DNA of 6,903 nt from positions 1 through 6,903 of the forward strand of contig MENB01000170.1 of NCBI GenBank assembly GCA_001768125.1. Direction: 5' to 3'. This DNA is from Armatimonadetes bacterium RBG_19FT_COMBO_69_19 (GTDB taxonomy: Bacteria > Sysuimicrobiota > Sysuimicrobiia > Sysuimicrobiales > Kaftiobacteriaceae). The stretch's first letter is position 1; every line of letters begins with the position of its first letter. The notes beneath the pieces were generated by a model. The model had not been told where the DNA came from. It did no database searches and saw only the letters and a list, made by a program, of their open reading frames with translations. A program made the position numbers and the translations under genes. Positions 1-6,812 of the stretch are shown piece after piece.

Positions 1-173
1 CGATAGCGCGCCGCGTCCGGCTCCGGCATCGGACCGTCCCAGTGCGTGTAGAGCCGGGCCCGGTCCCAGCCGAGGACGAAGCGCAGCAGCATCTCCGCCT
101 CGATCGCGGGCTCCGCGACCTTCAGGGCCTGGAGATGCTCGCGGCCCTGGAGATATGTATCCTTGATCGTCAA
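1..173 (-). CDS. prmC: PrmC/HemK, release factor glutamine methyltransferase (N-terminal part)
   Basis: PrmC methylates the glutamine of the GGQ motif of release factors using S-adenosylmethionine. Only the first 57 codons are present; the gene runs off the left edge. The translation begins [14 protein letters not shown] and continues with [19 protein letters not shown], which fits the helical N-terminal substrate-binding domain of the family (the usual pattern is a helix with AELLL, then LG..R..LY). The catalytic NPPY motif would lie outside the window. I chose the TTG at 173-171 as start because it overlaps the prfA stop codon (TTGA) and leaves a normal-length N-terminus; no alternative ATG or GTG precedes the conserved region. 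The Shine-Dalgarno is weak (GGCGAG just upstream), so translation is probably coupled to prfA, whose product is its substrate. The identity rests on a partial sequence plus its position next to prfA. Confidence 0.85.
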   Translation of the reverse strand, partial: MTIKDTYLQGREHLQALKVAEPAIEAEMLLRFVLGWDRARLYTHWDGPMPEPDAARY

Positions 174-1261
174 CTCGCCGGCGCGGAGGTGAGCGCGCGC
201 ACCTCCGCGGCCTCGAGGGCGTCGATCAGCTCATCCAGCTTGCCGTCGAGGACGGTCCGCAGGTCGTGGATGGACATCCCGACGCGGTGGTCGGTGAGGC
301 GGTCCTGGGGGAAGTTGTACGTGCGGATCTTCTCGCTGCGCTCGCCGCTGCCGACCTGCTGGCGGCGCTGCTTGGCGATGGTCTCCTGCTGGCGCTGGAT
401 CTCCGCCTCGAGCAGCTTGGCGCGCATGATACGCATCGCCTTCTCGCGGTTCTGATGCTGCGAGCGTTCATCCTGGCAGGCGACGACCAACCCGGTCGGC
501 AGGTGCCTGATGCGCACCGCGGTCTCGACCTTGTTTACGTTCTGCCCGCCCGCGCCGCCCGCCCGGTACGTCTCGATCTCGATCTCGTCGGGTCGGATCC
601 GCACGTCCACTTCCTCAGCCTCGGGCAGCACCGCGATCGTGGCCGTGGAGGTGTGGATCCGCCCCGCGGCCTCGGTGCTCGGGACCCGCTGCACGCGGTG
701 TACGCCGCTCTCGTACTTCAACCGCCGGTACGCCCCCTTGCCCTGGATGGCGAACACGATCTCCTTGAAACCGCCGAGCTCGGAGGGGCTGCGCTCGAGA
801 ACCTCGACTTTCCAGCGGTTGCGCTCCGCGTACCGTGAGTACATCCGGAACAGATCGGCGGCGAAGAGTCCCGCTTCGTCACCGCCCGCGCCGGCGCGGA
901 TCTCCATGATGATGTTGCGATCGGCGAGCGGATCCTTGGGGGTGAGCGCCTCGCGCAGGCGGGCGAGCAGCATCTCACCCTCCCCGCGCAGCCGGACCTC
1001 CTCCGCCCGGGCCATCTCGCGCAGGTCGGGGTCGGTCTCCTCCCGGGCCAGCTGCGCCGCCTCCTCCATCTCGCGGGTCGCCTTGAGGTATTCGCGATAC
1101 GTGGACACGACGGACGCGAGCGTGGCCTGCTCCCGGGCGACCTGCTGGTAGCGATCCGGGGCGGCGAAGATCGCGGGGTCGGCCAGGGCGCGCAGCAGCT
1201 CCTCGTACCGCGCCGACATGGCGCCAAGACGCTCCATCATCGCCGACCGGTCGATACTCAT
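170..1261 (-). CDS. prfA: Peptide chain release factor 1 (RF1)
   Basis: RF1 recognises UAA and UAG in the ribosomal A site and triggers hydrolysis of the finished peptide. The 363-residue product is of normal family length. It shows the N-terminal helical domain (about 1-110), the [11 protein letters not shown] segment of the decoding domain (201-211), the codon-recognition tripeptide as PST (194-196, fitting the RF1 PxT pattern rather than the SPF of RF2), and the catalytic GGQ loop in [12 protein letters not shown] (237-247), with Q240 the predicted methylation target of PrmC. The C-terminal part includes the conserved segment [14 protein letters not shown] (313-326). The ATG at 1261 is preceded by AGGAG at 1270-1266 with a 4-nt spacer; Met8 or Met9 could also serve as start. 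The stop TGA overlaps the prmC start. It lies 22 nt downstream of the DUF1385 gene, probably in the same transcript. Confidence 0.97.
   Translation of the reverse strand: MSIDRSAMMERLGAMSARYEELLRALADPAIFAAPDRYQQVAREQATLASVVSTYREYLKATREMEEAAQLAREETDPDLREMARAEEVRLRGEGEMLLARLREALTPKDPLADRNIIMEIRAGAGGDEAGLFAADLFRMYSRYAERNRWKVEVLERSPSELGGFKEIVFAIQGKGAYRRLKYESGVHRVQRVPSTEAAGRIHTSTATIAVLPEAEEVDVRIRPDEIEIETYRAGGAGGQNVNKVETAVRIRHLPTGLVVACQDERSQHQNREKAMRIMRAKLLEAEIQRQQETIAKQRRQQVGSGERSEKIRTYNFPQDRLTDHRVGMSIHDLRTVLDGKLDELIDALEAAEVRALTSAPAS
182..209 (-). repeat. 10-bp perfect inverted repeat at the prfA/prmC junction
   Basis: CGCGGAGGTG (182-191) and CACCTCCGCG (200-209) are exact reverse complements separated by an 8-nt loop. 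The element lies in the last codons of prfA, and the transcribed hairpin ends 8 nt before the prmC TTG start. One arm on the mRNA carries GGAGGTG, a strong anti-16S match, which the hairpin would bury. It has no following T tract, so it does not look like an intrinsic terminator. A role in coupling prmC translation to ribosomes finishing prfA is inference; it may also be an accident of GC-rich codons. Confidence 0.5.
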
Positions 1262-1283
1262 GACACTCCTATTATAGGCGGGG

Positions 1284-2180
1284 CTAGGGGATCCGTTCCA
1301 CGGAGGCCGCAGGGGCGTCCGCTCGCTCGCGCTCGAGCACGTCCCGCAGGGCTCGCACGGCGACCTCGATCTCCGGGTCGCGCGGCTCGCGCGTGGTCAG
1401 GCGCTGCAGCCAGAGGCCTGGCGTGACGAGCGGGCGGAACCAGCGGTAACGCGCCCCGGCGCGGATGATCTCATAACTGAGCCCCGCCACGAGCGGGATG
1501 AACGCCACGCGGCTCACGACGCGCAGCAGCAGCGGGGGCCGGCCGAGGAACGAGAACACGATCACGGCGACGATCATCACGATGAGCAGGAAGCTGGTCC
1601 CGCAGCGAGGGTGGAAGCGGCTGTGGGCGCGGACGTGGCTCACGTCGAGGGGCACCCCCGCCTCGTGGGCATTCACCGCCTTATGCTCGGCCCCGTGGTA
1701 GGCGAAGACGCGCCGGATGTCCGGCAGCCGGCCGATCCCCGCGACATAGCCGATGAGGATGACCACGCGCAGGGCCCCCTCGGCCAGATTGAGCGTGTAC
1801 ACGCTGGCCAGGTAGCGATCGAGCAGCCGGACGACGACGGTCGGCAGGACGAAGAACAGACCGATGGCGAGGCCGAGCCCGGCGATGACGGAGAGGGTGA
1901 CCTGCCGCGGGGTCATGACCTCGTCATCGCCGAGGACGGCGTTCGCGGATTGGAATAGGGCCCGCACGCCGAGCACGAGCGCCTCGTAGAGGACGATCGC
2001 GCCGCGGACGACGGGGACCCGCAGCCAGCGGTGTCGCAGCAGCAGCGAGTCGAACCGGCTCGGGAAGGAGGTGATCTCGCCCGAGGGCAGGCGCACCGCG
2101 GTGGAGGTCCAGCGCGGTGAGCGCATCATCACGCCCTCGATCACCGCCTGCCCGCCGATGAGCATCTGGGGCTCGGCCAT
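1284..2180 (-). CDS. DUF1385 (YqhQ-like) multi-pass membrane protein
   Basis: This 298-residue protein belongs to the DUF1385 family (B. subtilis YqhQ relatives), whose biochemical role I do not know. Family signatures are visible: [14 protein letters not shown] at 9-22, HGAEHKAVN at 162-170, [12 protein letters not shown] at 186-197 and SYEIIR at 235-240. The clustered His, Glu and Cys residues (H162, E165, H166, H186, H190, C193) would suit metal binding, but that is inference. Hydrophobic segments at roughly 56-74, 94-119, 131-149, 196-213 and 223-241 suggest four or five membrane passes, with charged N- and C-terminal tails. It starts 5 nt after the tdk stop; GGATAAG at that junction is a modest ribosome binding site. 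The gene's persistence beside prfA/prmC in Firmicutes-type genomes is a known neighbourhood, but gives no mechanism. Confidence 0.9.
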   Translation of the reverse strand: MAEPQMLIGGQAVIEGVMMRSPRWTSTAVRLPSGEITSFPSRFDSLLLRHRWLRVPVVRGAIVLYEALVLGVRALFQSANAVLGDDEVMTPRQVTLSVIAGLGLAIGLFFVLPTVVVRLLDRYLASVYTLNLAEGALRVVILIGYVAGIGRLPDIRRVFAYHGAEHKAVNAHEAGVPLDVSHVRAHSRFHPRCGTSFLLIVMIVAVIVFSFLGRPPLLLRVVSRVAFIPLVAGLSYEIIRAGARYRWFRPLVTPGLWLQRLTTREPRDPEIEVAVRALRDVLERERADAPAASVERIP

Positions 2181-2185
2181 GACGC

Positions 2186-2767
2186 TTATCCGACCGCCTT
2201 CCCCGGCACGACGTGGTGTTCGCGGCAGCGGGCCTCGTAGGCTTCCTGCGCGCCCAGCATGATGATCGGATCCGTGTACTGGGCGGGGCGGCCGTTGACC
2301 AAGCGCTGGGTCCGGCTGGCCGGGGCGCCGCAGACCATGCAGATCGCCTGCAGTTTGTCCACCATCTCCGCCAGGGCGAGGATCTCCGGCATCGCCCCGA
2401 ACGGCTCGCCCCGGAAGTCCATGTCCAAACCCGCGACGATCACCCGCATCCCCCGGTCGGCCAGCGTCTCCGCGACCTCGACGATGTCCCGGTCGAGGAA
2501 CTGCGCCTCGTCGATCGCGACGACCGTCGTCGCAGACTCGAGGTACTCGAGGATCTCCCGGCTGCCGCGCACCGGCATGGCCTCCACCCGGGCGCCGTCG
2601 TGCGAGGCGACCTGCCGCCGGTCGAAGCGGTCGTCGAGGGCGGGCTTGAAGACCTGGACCCGCTGGCGGGCGATCTGGGCGCGTCGAACGCGCCGGATCA
2701 GCTCCTCGCTCTTGCCGCTGAACATGCTGCCGCAGATGACTTCGATCCGCCCCCGCTGCTCATCCAT
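2186..2767 (-). CDS. tdk: Thymidine kinase (type II, TK1-like)
   Basis: The enzyme phosphorylates thymidine to dTMP with ATP in the pyrimidine salvage pathway, in the cytoplasm. The 193-residue length is typical of bacterial TK1-like enzymes. Visible motifs are the P-loop GSMFSGKS (13-20), the Walker B/catalytic stretch [11 protein letters not shown] (82-92, E87 being the likely general base), [14 protein letters not shown] (111-124), and a zinc site formed by C143, C146, C181 and H184 (CMVC and CREH). The lasso region before CREH holds Y164 and the PIIMLG segment (167-172). The ATG at 2767 overlaps the end of the upstream gene by 8 nt (ATGGATGA) and has only a weak Shine-Dalgarno, so re-initiation by terminating ribosomes is likely. 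No key residue appears lost. Confidence 0.96.
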   Translation of the reverse strand: MDEQRGRIEVICGSMFSGKSEELIRRVRRAQIARQRVQVFKPALDDRFDRRQVASHDGARVEAMPVRGSREILEYLESATTVVAIDEAQFLDRDIVEVAETLADRGMRVIVAGLDMDFRGEPFGAMPEILALAEMVDKLQAICMVCGAPASRTQRLVNGRPAQYTDPIIMLGAQEAYEARCREHHVVPGKAVG

Positions 2768-3893
2768 GGCGCACCGCCCGCCTCCCCCCGCCCAGCCGTC
2801 CGCGGACCGCCGGCCAGAAGAGCCACGCCAGCGAAAAGAGGATCGGGGTCAGGACCACGACGTACACGATGCCCCGCAGCCCCCGCTCCGTGCGCCGTTC
2901 CGCTCGCTCGGCCCGCTCGGTGGCCTGGCGGGCCCGCTCCATGTGCACACGCACCGCATCGAGGTTCAGGCGCCGCAGCGGGTCGACCGCGGCAAACGCT
3001 TCGCTGACGACGACCGGACCATCGGGGAGGAGCATCCGCCGGCCGGGGTTGCCCGCGAGGGTCACACGGTAGACGAACCGGCTCGCCGCAAGGTAGGTGC
3101 CATCGTCGATCGTCCGCGGCGCCCCGGAGGCGGAGACCCGCGCCCGCCAGGCCCGCTCGACCTCGCTTAGGGGCTCGCCGAAGTGCGATCCGAACAGGTC
3201 GGGGAAGTCGAAGTAGCGGAAGGCGACCCGGTCCACGAACCCGGCGGTCTTCTCGAGCCCGTACCGTTCGAGGAGAAAGGCCACGAACGACACGGCGGTC
3301 GGATAACTCATAGGGAGCCGGTCCCCGAACTCGCTCGGGCCGAGGATCTCGCGAAGTAGCGGCACCTCCAGCCGGGCGGCGACCGCGTTCAGGTGGCCAT
3401 GCGAGTCCACCCCGGCCGCCCGGTCCCCGAGCGCCTCGCCGAGGCCCCAGCGCAGCAGCGGGATCGCCCGCGGGAAGGCGTCGGAGATGACCGCGCGCGT
3501 GACCGTGTAGGGTGTGAGCGCCCGGTTATCCCCGACGTAGATCGTACCCCAGGCGTGCACCACGTCGCCGTACCCCATCGTGGCGAAATGCCACCAGTCC
3601 GAACGGAACCGCTCCAGCGTGGGATAGAGTGGATAGACCAACCGCGAGGGCGGCAGGCCCAGCGGCGTGATCGCGTCCCTGTAGATGAGCTCGAGATCCG
3701 CCTTGACCTGCTCAACGTCCCAGGACCCCCGGGTCCCGGCCAGCGTGTAGACAAGGAAGTGGGGGGTCTCATGGAGCTGCCATCCCTCGACCGCTTGGGC
3801 CGCGGATCCGGAAGGCAGCCCCGCGACGATGGTCAGGATCAGGCAGAAATGAAGAAGGGGACGGCCGATCCGCCCCCACCTTCGGGAAGCCAC
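2760..3893 (-). CDS. Secreted, membrane-anchored gluzincin-like protein (peptidase MA-like fold) lacking HExxH
   Basis: I infer this 377-residue protein to be a degenerate relative of the peptidase MA-like (gluzincin) family. It has an N-terminal signal sequence (basic RRWGR, hydrophobic 12-25, possible cleavage after AAQA at 31-34). ETPHFLVYT (42-50) resembles the first strand of these domains, [20 protein letters not shown] (193-212) the helix after the active site, and [13 protein letters not shown] (238-250) the usual end of the domain. Where the family has HExxH followed by a W..EGLAE-like segment, this protein has [23 protein letters not shown] (134-156): both histidines are missing, though E153 may match the third ligand. 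The C-terminus has a charged Arg/Glu/Ala helix (about 314-340), then a membrane segment (341-361) and a basic tail. The GTG at 3893 was chosen because the open frame further upstream is out-of-frame rpmE sequence; it lies 11 nt after the rpmE stop, with a weak ribosome site. Function unknown. Confidence 0.7.
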   Translation of the reverse strand: MASRRWGRIGRPLLHFCLILTIVAGLPSGSAAQAVEGWQLHETPHFLVYTLAGTRGSWDVEQVKADLELIYRDAITPLGLPPSRLVYPLYPTLERFRSDWWHFATMGYGDVVHAWGTIYVGDNRALTPYTVTRAVISDAFPRAIPLLRWGLGEALGDRAAGVDSHGHLNAVAARLEVPLLREILGPSEFGDRLPMSYPTAVSFVAFLLERYGLEKTAGFVDRVAFRYFDFPDLFGSHFGEPLSEVERAWRARVSASGAPRTIDDGTYLAASRFVYRVTLAGNPGRRMLLPDGPVVVSEAFAAVDPLRRLNLDAVRVHMERARQATERAERAERRTERGLRGIVYVVVLTPILFSLAWLFWPAVRGRLGGGRRAVRHG

Positions 3894-3904
3894 GCCCCGC
3901 TCGC

Positions 3905-4111
3905 TCAGGAAACCTTCAGCCCGTACTTCTTGGCGAACTTCTGCACGCGCCCTTCCGCGTCGATGAACTTCCGCTGCCCCGTGTAGAACGGATGGCACTT
4001 GGAGCAGATCTCCACGCGGATGTTCGCCTTTGTCGAGCCGGTGATGAACGTCTCGCCGCAGGCGCAGGTCACCGTCGTCTGCTGATACGCAGGATGAATG
4101 CCCTTCTTCAT
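3905..4111 (-). CDS. rpmE: 50S ribosomal protein L31 (zinc-binding form)
   Basis: L31 sits at the 50S central protuberance and helps bridge the two subunits. The 68-residue product begins [12 protein letters not shown], the standard start of the family, and carries C16, C18, C36 and C39 (CAC and CSKC), so it is the zinc-ribbon (C+) version rather than the zinc-independent paralogue. [18 protein letters not shown] (39-56) is the conserved core. The ATG at 4111 has a good ribosome site (AGGTGGAGG just upstream); an in-frame start 24 nt further upstream would add eight non-family residues and overlap that site. The gene has its own strong-looking promoter at 4144-4172 and is followed after 11 nt by the gluzincin-like gene. 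Confidence 0.98.
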   Translation of the reverse strand: MKKGIHPAYQQTTVTCACGETFITGSTKANIRVEICSKCHPFYTGQRKFIDAEGRVQKFAKKYGLKVS

Positions 4112-4143
4112 AGCCCTCCACCTCGTTGGACCCAAGCCTGGCG

Positions 4144-4172
4144 ATTATAGCACACCCGCCCGACCGGGGAAA
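4144..4172 (-). promoter_or_regulatory. Extended -10 promoter driving rpmE and downstream genes
   Basis: On the minus strand TGCTATAAT (4152-4144) gives a perfect TATAAT with the TG of an extended -10. A 17-nt spacer leads to TTTCCC (4172-4167), a poor -35 with three of six consensus bases. Transcription would begin near 4137, giving a leader of about 26 nt before the rpmE ATG. An A+T hexamer of this kind stands out in such GC-rich sequence. The promoter would let rpmE and the following genes be expressed apart from rho and the M23 gene. Confidence 0.75.
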
Positions 4173-4196
4173 CCCGACCCGAGTCAGCCCGGGCGG
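4156..4196 (-). terminator. GC-rich hairpin after the M23 gene, possible weak terminator
   Basis: CCGCCCG (4156-4162) is the exact reverse complement of CGGGCGG (4190-4196); inside it CGGG and CCCG (4165-4168 and 4173-4176) form a second short stem. It falls 27 nt past the M23 stop codon. On the minus strand no U tract follows, so an intrinsic terminator is not well supported, and the structure overlaps the -35 region of the rpmE promoter. It could slow polymerase, protect the 3' end of the message, or mean nothing. Confidence 0.25.
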
Positions 4197-4222
4197 AAGA
4201 GCGTGTCCGGAGGATTCGCGGC

Positions 4223-5290
4223 TTAGAGGTACTTAATGGGGTTGACCGGCCGGCCGTTGATGCGGACCTCGAAATGCAGGTGCGGGCCCGTCGAGCGGCC
4301 GGTGGATCCGACCTTGGCGATGAGCTGGCCCTTGGTCACGCGCTGGCCGGAGCGGACGAGGAGCCTCGAGTTGTGGCCGTACAACGTCTGCAGGCCGTTG
4401 CCATGGTCGATGATGAGCGCTTTCCCGTAGGCCTGGTACCATCCCGCGAAGGCGACGACGCCGTCCCGGGCCGCCGTCACGGGGGTGCCGTACGGCGCCG
4501 CGATGTCGATGCCGTCATGATGGCGCCAGCGGCGCCAGCCGAAGCGGGAGGTCAATCGACCCCGGGCAGGCCAGATGAACCCTTGGGCAAGCGCTGCCGC
4601 AGAGGAGGCGACCGACACCGCCGAGTCTGCCAGGGACTGTGCCACCCGGCGGGGGGCGATCGAGGCCATTTCCCGCGCCGGAACCTTCAGGCGCTGCCCG
4701 ACACGCACATAGTCCGGGCTGCTCAGTCCGTTCAGCTCGACGATCTCGTCGATCGAGACCCCGTAAGTCTGCGAAACGTCCCAGAGGGTCTGCCCTTCGT
4801 AGAGCCTGATCGTCACCACGCGGGTCCCCGGTTTGAGCTTGGCCGTGGTCTTCCGCGGGGTCGGGGCTACTGCGGCCACCCCCGGACCGGGGATGACCAG
4901 CTGCTGCCCTGTCCGGAGCAGGGCTCCGCTTTCCAGCCCGTTGGCTTCCTGGATGGCCTCGATCGAGGTCCCATACTGGGCCGCCAGCGACCACAAGGAC
5001 TGACCCTGGCGGACGACGATGGTGACGGGCGCGGGGGCGGCGACGACCTCGGCCGGGGTCGGCCCGGCGCTGATGGACTCCTCAGCCGGGGCGGCGGCAG
5101 CCGGTGCAGCGGGCACCTTCTGGACCCCGGACAGGACCCGCTGGACACGGGCTTCGGTCAGGGCCTGGTTCAGAAACGGCGCAGCATCGACGACCGACGC
5201 GGCCTCGAATGGGGCGGGATCAACGGGCTGAAAGAGCAAAAAGAGCGCGATGAGAGCACACGTGTAGCGACCTGCCGTTGCCGCCTGCAT
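4223..5290 (-). CDS. Secreted LysM-LysM-M23 peptidoglycan endopeptidase
   Basis: This 355-residue protein is a predicted exported cell-wall hydrolase. It has a signal sequence (hydrophobic 11-20, CALIALFLLF), a Pro/Ala-rich linker (about 58-90), two LysM peptidoglycan-binding domains (about 92-134 and 158-204, with the parallel motifs GQSLWSLAAQYG and GQTLWDVSQTYG), a second linker, and a C-terminal M23 (LytM/lysostaphin-type) domain from about 238. The zinc metallopeptidase residues are intact: H258 and D262 in HDGID, H306 in YGH, and H337 and H339 in HLH. By analogy with LytM, H258, D262 and H339 bind zinc while H306 and H337 are catalytic. It should cut peptide cross-links outside the membrane. 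The ATG at 5290 is chosen because the signal sequence begins there and AGGTG lies 5 nt upstream; a GTG at 5365 would add 25 residues with no ribosome site. The 244-nt leader suggests RNA-level control. An M23 gene between rho and rpmE is known in some Firmicutes. Confidence 0.93.
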   Translation of the reverse strand: MQAATAGRYTCALIALFLLFQPVDPAPFEAASVVDAAPFLNQALTEARVQRVLSGVQKVPAAPAAAAPAEESISAGPTPAEVVAAPAPVTIVVRQGQSLWSLAAQYGTSIEAIQEANGLESGALLRTGQQLVIPGPGVAAVAPTPRKTTAKLKPGTRVVTIRLYEGQTLWDVSQTYGVSIDEIVELNGLSSPDYVRVGQRLKVPAREMASIAPRRVAQSLADSAVSVASSAAALAQGFIWPARGRLTSRFGWRRWRHHDGIDIAAPYGTPVTAARDGVVAFAGWYQAYGKALIIDHGNGLQTLYGHNSRLLVRSGQRVTKGQLIAKVGSTGRSTGPHLHFEVRINGRPVNPIKYL

Positions 5291-5534
5291 TCGCCCACCT
5301 GCGCCGAGTAAGGTGCCCGAAGGGAAGGACGCGCGGAGGCCGGCACCCCTTTCCGGCCACTCCACGAGGGTCGCCGGAGAACCGGACCGACCCCGGGTTT
5401 CGCTTCGGGCTCGCTGTACGAGAGTCCTGCCCTGGGAAGGGCAGCTCTAGACGGGAGAGGGAGAACGGGGGGGCGCTCTCGTGCTTTCGCCCGTTTGCTC
5501 GCTCAGGCTCGAGGATTCACGGCGGGCGTCCTGA
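5291..5534 (-). promoter_or_regulatory. Long structured 5' leader of the M23 gene, candidate cis-regulatory RNA
   Basis: This 244-nt stretch between rho and the M23 start has no convincing gene. On the minus strand it contains several exact complementary pairs: GGGCG/CGCCC (5488-5492 with 5471-5475) whose loop segment ACGAGAG (5476-5482) matches CTCTCGT (5418-5424); CTGCCCT/AGGGCAG (5427-5433 with 5438-5444, four-base loop); GGGTCG/CGACCC with an inner CCGG/CCGG (5368-5393); and GGCCGG/CCGGCC (5338-5343 with 5353-5358). I see no clear -10/-35 and no U-tract terminator for rho, so the leader may be transcribed from rho. Cell-wall hydrolase genes are often under c-di-AMP (ydaO/yuaA) riboswitches, but I cannot find that consensus here. 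GC-rich DNA forms stems easily, so this remains a candidate. Confidence 0.4.
5296..5358 (-). promoter_or_regulatory. Possible ribosome-site sequestering switch before the M23 start
   Basis: Three stems compete next to the start codon. The likely Shine-Dalgarno AGGTG (5300-5296) can pair with CACCT (5315-5311), hiding the ribosome site. CACCT lies largely in GGCACC (5317-5312), which can instead pair with GGTGCC (5347-5342), freeing the site. GGTGCC in turn overlaps the 3' arm of GGCCGG/CCGGCC (5358-5353 with 5343-5338). So the first and last stems can coexist as an off state, and the middle stem excludes both as an on state. The pairings are exact in the sequence; that they operate is inference. 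Confidence 0.35.
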
Positions 5535-6803
5535 CTACTGGATGTCGTCTTCTGAGCTTTTCACGATCGAGCGGAGAAACGCCTGGTTGCTCGCCGTCTT
5601 GCGGAGGCGGTCGAGGATGAGCTCCGCTATCGCCACGGTGTCCAGCTGCTCCAGGCTCTTGCGCAGGACCCAGACCTTGCGCAGTTCCTCCTCCGTAAGG
5701 AGCAGCTCCTCCCGCCGGGTGCCGCTCATCTTGATGTCGATGGCCGGGAAGGTGCGGCGCTCCTGGAGCTTGCGGTTCAGGTGCAGCTCCATGTTGCCGG
5801 TACCCTTGAATTCCTCATAGATGACGTCGTCCATACGGCTGCCGGTATCGATGAGGGCGGTGGCCACGATGGTCAGGCTGCCCCCCTCTTCGATCTTCCG
5901 GGCCGCCCCGAAGAAGCGCTTCGGCCGGTGCAGGGAGGCCGGGTCCAGGCCGCCCGTCAGGGTCCGGCCGGAGGGCGGGATGACCAGGTTGTTCGCCCGG
6001 GAGAAACGCGTCAGGCTGTCCAGCAGCACCACGACGTCGCGGCCGCCCTCGACGAGCCGTTTGGCCCGCTCCAGCACCAGGTCGGCCACCTGGATGTGCT
6101 CTTCGGGGGGCCGGTCGAACGTCGAGGCAACCACCTCGGCTTCCACCGACCGGCGCATGTCGGTGACTTCCTCCGGGCGCTCGTCCAGCAGCAGCACCAT
6201 GAGGTAGATCTCCGGGTAGTTGTTGACGACCGCCTGGCCGATCTTCTTGAGCAGGGTCGTCTTGCCGGCCTTCGGCGGGGAGACGATCATCGCGCGCTGG
6301 CCCTTGCCGATGGGCGCGAAGAGGTCCACGATCCGGGTGGTCAGGTCGCTGTCGCTTTCGAGCTTGATGCGTTCCTGCGGGAAGACCGGGGTGAGCCGCT
6401 CGAAGTCCGGCCGGTTGCGCGCCTGTTCGGGATCGAGGCCGTTCACCGCCTCCACGCGCAGCAGGGCGTAGTACTTCTCGTTGTCCTTGGGCGGCCGGAC
6501 CTGGCCCAGGACCTCGTCGCCCACGCGCAGCCCGAAGCGTTTGATCTGGGAGGGGGAGACGTAGATGTCCTCGGAGCCCGGCAGGTAGCCGTCGTGGCGG
6601 AGGAAGCCGTACCCTTCCGCCATGATCTCGAGGATGCCGGCCCGGAACATCAAGCCCGACTGCTCGGTCTGGGCCTGCAGGATGCGCATGATCAGCTCCT
6701 GCTTGCGATAGCGCCGGTAGTTGGCGATGTTGAGCTCCTTGGCCAGGCCCTGGAGCTCTTCCATCGTCTTGGATGCGAGTTCTGCGATCGCTGCCACGCC
6801 CAA
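5535..6803 (-). CDS. rho: Transcription termination factor Rho
   Basis: Rho is a hexameric RNA-dependent ATPase that translocates along nascent RNA and releases it from RNA polymerase. The 422-residue product is normal in length and has no large insertion in the RNA-binding domain. Visible parts are the N-terminal helical domain (about 7-45), the cold-shock-like primary RNA site (about 53-125, with GYGFLR and [12 protein letters not shown]), the P-loop PPKAGKTT (176-183), the catalytic segment [12 protein letters not shown] (205-216), Walker [11 protein letters not shown] (257-266), the Q-loop around [19 protein letters not shown] (281-299) and the R-loop KGTGNMEL (333-340). The TTG at 6803 gives this length; a GTG two codons on (6797) lies 7 nt after AAGGGG and fits the ribosome site better, removing two residues. 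It follows the aldolase gene by 9 nt and is probably cotranscribed with it. Confidence 0.98.
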   Translation of the reverse strand: MGVAAIAELASKTMEELQGLAKELNIANYRRYRKQELIMRILQAQTEQSGLMFRAGILEIMAEGYGFLRHDGYLPGSEDIYVSPSQIKRFGLRVGDEVLGQVRPPKDNEKYYALLRVEAVNGLDPEQARNRPDFERLTPVFPQERIKLESDSDLTTRIVDLFAPIGKGQRAMIVSPPKAGKTTLLKKIGQAVVNNYPEIYLMVLLLDERPEEVTDMRRSVEAEVVASTFDRPPEEHIQVADLVLERAKRLVEGGRDVVVLLDSLTRFSRANNLVIPPSGRTLTGGLDPASLHRPKRFFGAARKIEEGGSLTIVATALIDTGSRMDDVIYEEFKGTGNMELHLNRKLQERRTFPAIDIKMSGTRREELLLTEEELRKVWVLRKSLEQLDTVAIAELILDRLRKTASNQAFLRSIVKSSEDDIQ

Positions 6804-6812
6804 ACCCCTTCC

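Noticed and set aside
123..149. Inverted repeat CAGGGCC/GGCCCTG in prmC
   Set aside because: It arises from two similar codon runs (LQGR and LQAL) in a coding helix, with a 13-nt loop and no positional logic.
2259..3170. Long plus-strand open frame (303 codons) opposite tdk and the gluzincin-like gene
   Set aside because: Arg/Pro/Ser-rich shadow frame crossing the boundary of two well-supported minus-strand genes; no motif or ribosome site supports it.
3894..4121. Upstream extension of the gluzincin-like gene to 4121
   Set aside because: This part is rpmE read in another frame. A signal sequence starts right after the GTG at 3893, so the extension would bury it.
4112..4135. Extension of rpmE to 4135
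   Set aside because: The eight extra residues are not part of L31, and the start would lie almost at the predicted transcription start; the family start MKKGIHP is at 4111.
4274..5311. Long plus-strand open frame (345 codons) opposite the M23 gene
   Set aside because: It is antisense to a gene with intact LysM and M23 motifs. Its product is low-complexity Arg/Gly/Asp-rich with no recognisable domain, as expected for shadow frames in GC-rich DNA.
5291..5365. Extension of the M23 gene to a GTG at 5365
   Set aside because: It lacks a ribosome site, places 25 polar residues before a good signal sequence, and covers the strong hairpin GGCCGG/CCGGCC. The ATG at 5290 has AGGTG at proper spacing.
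5401..5534. c-di-AMP (ydaO/yuaA) riboswitch
   Set aside because: The minus strand has GTGAATCC and, further on, ACAGCGAGCCCGAAGCG, which loosely recall GGGGTGAATC and CAGCTAACC..GTAAGCG. The GGGG before TGAATC, the exact CAGCTAAC box and a closing P1 stem outside the rho coding region are missing, so I do not name it as such.
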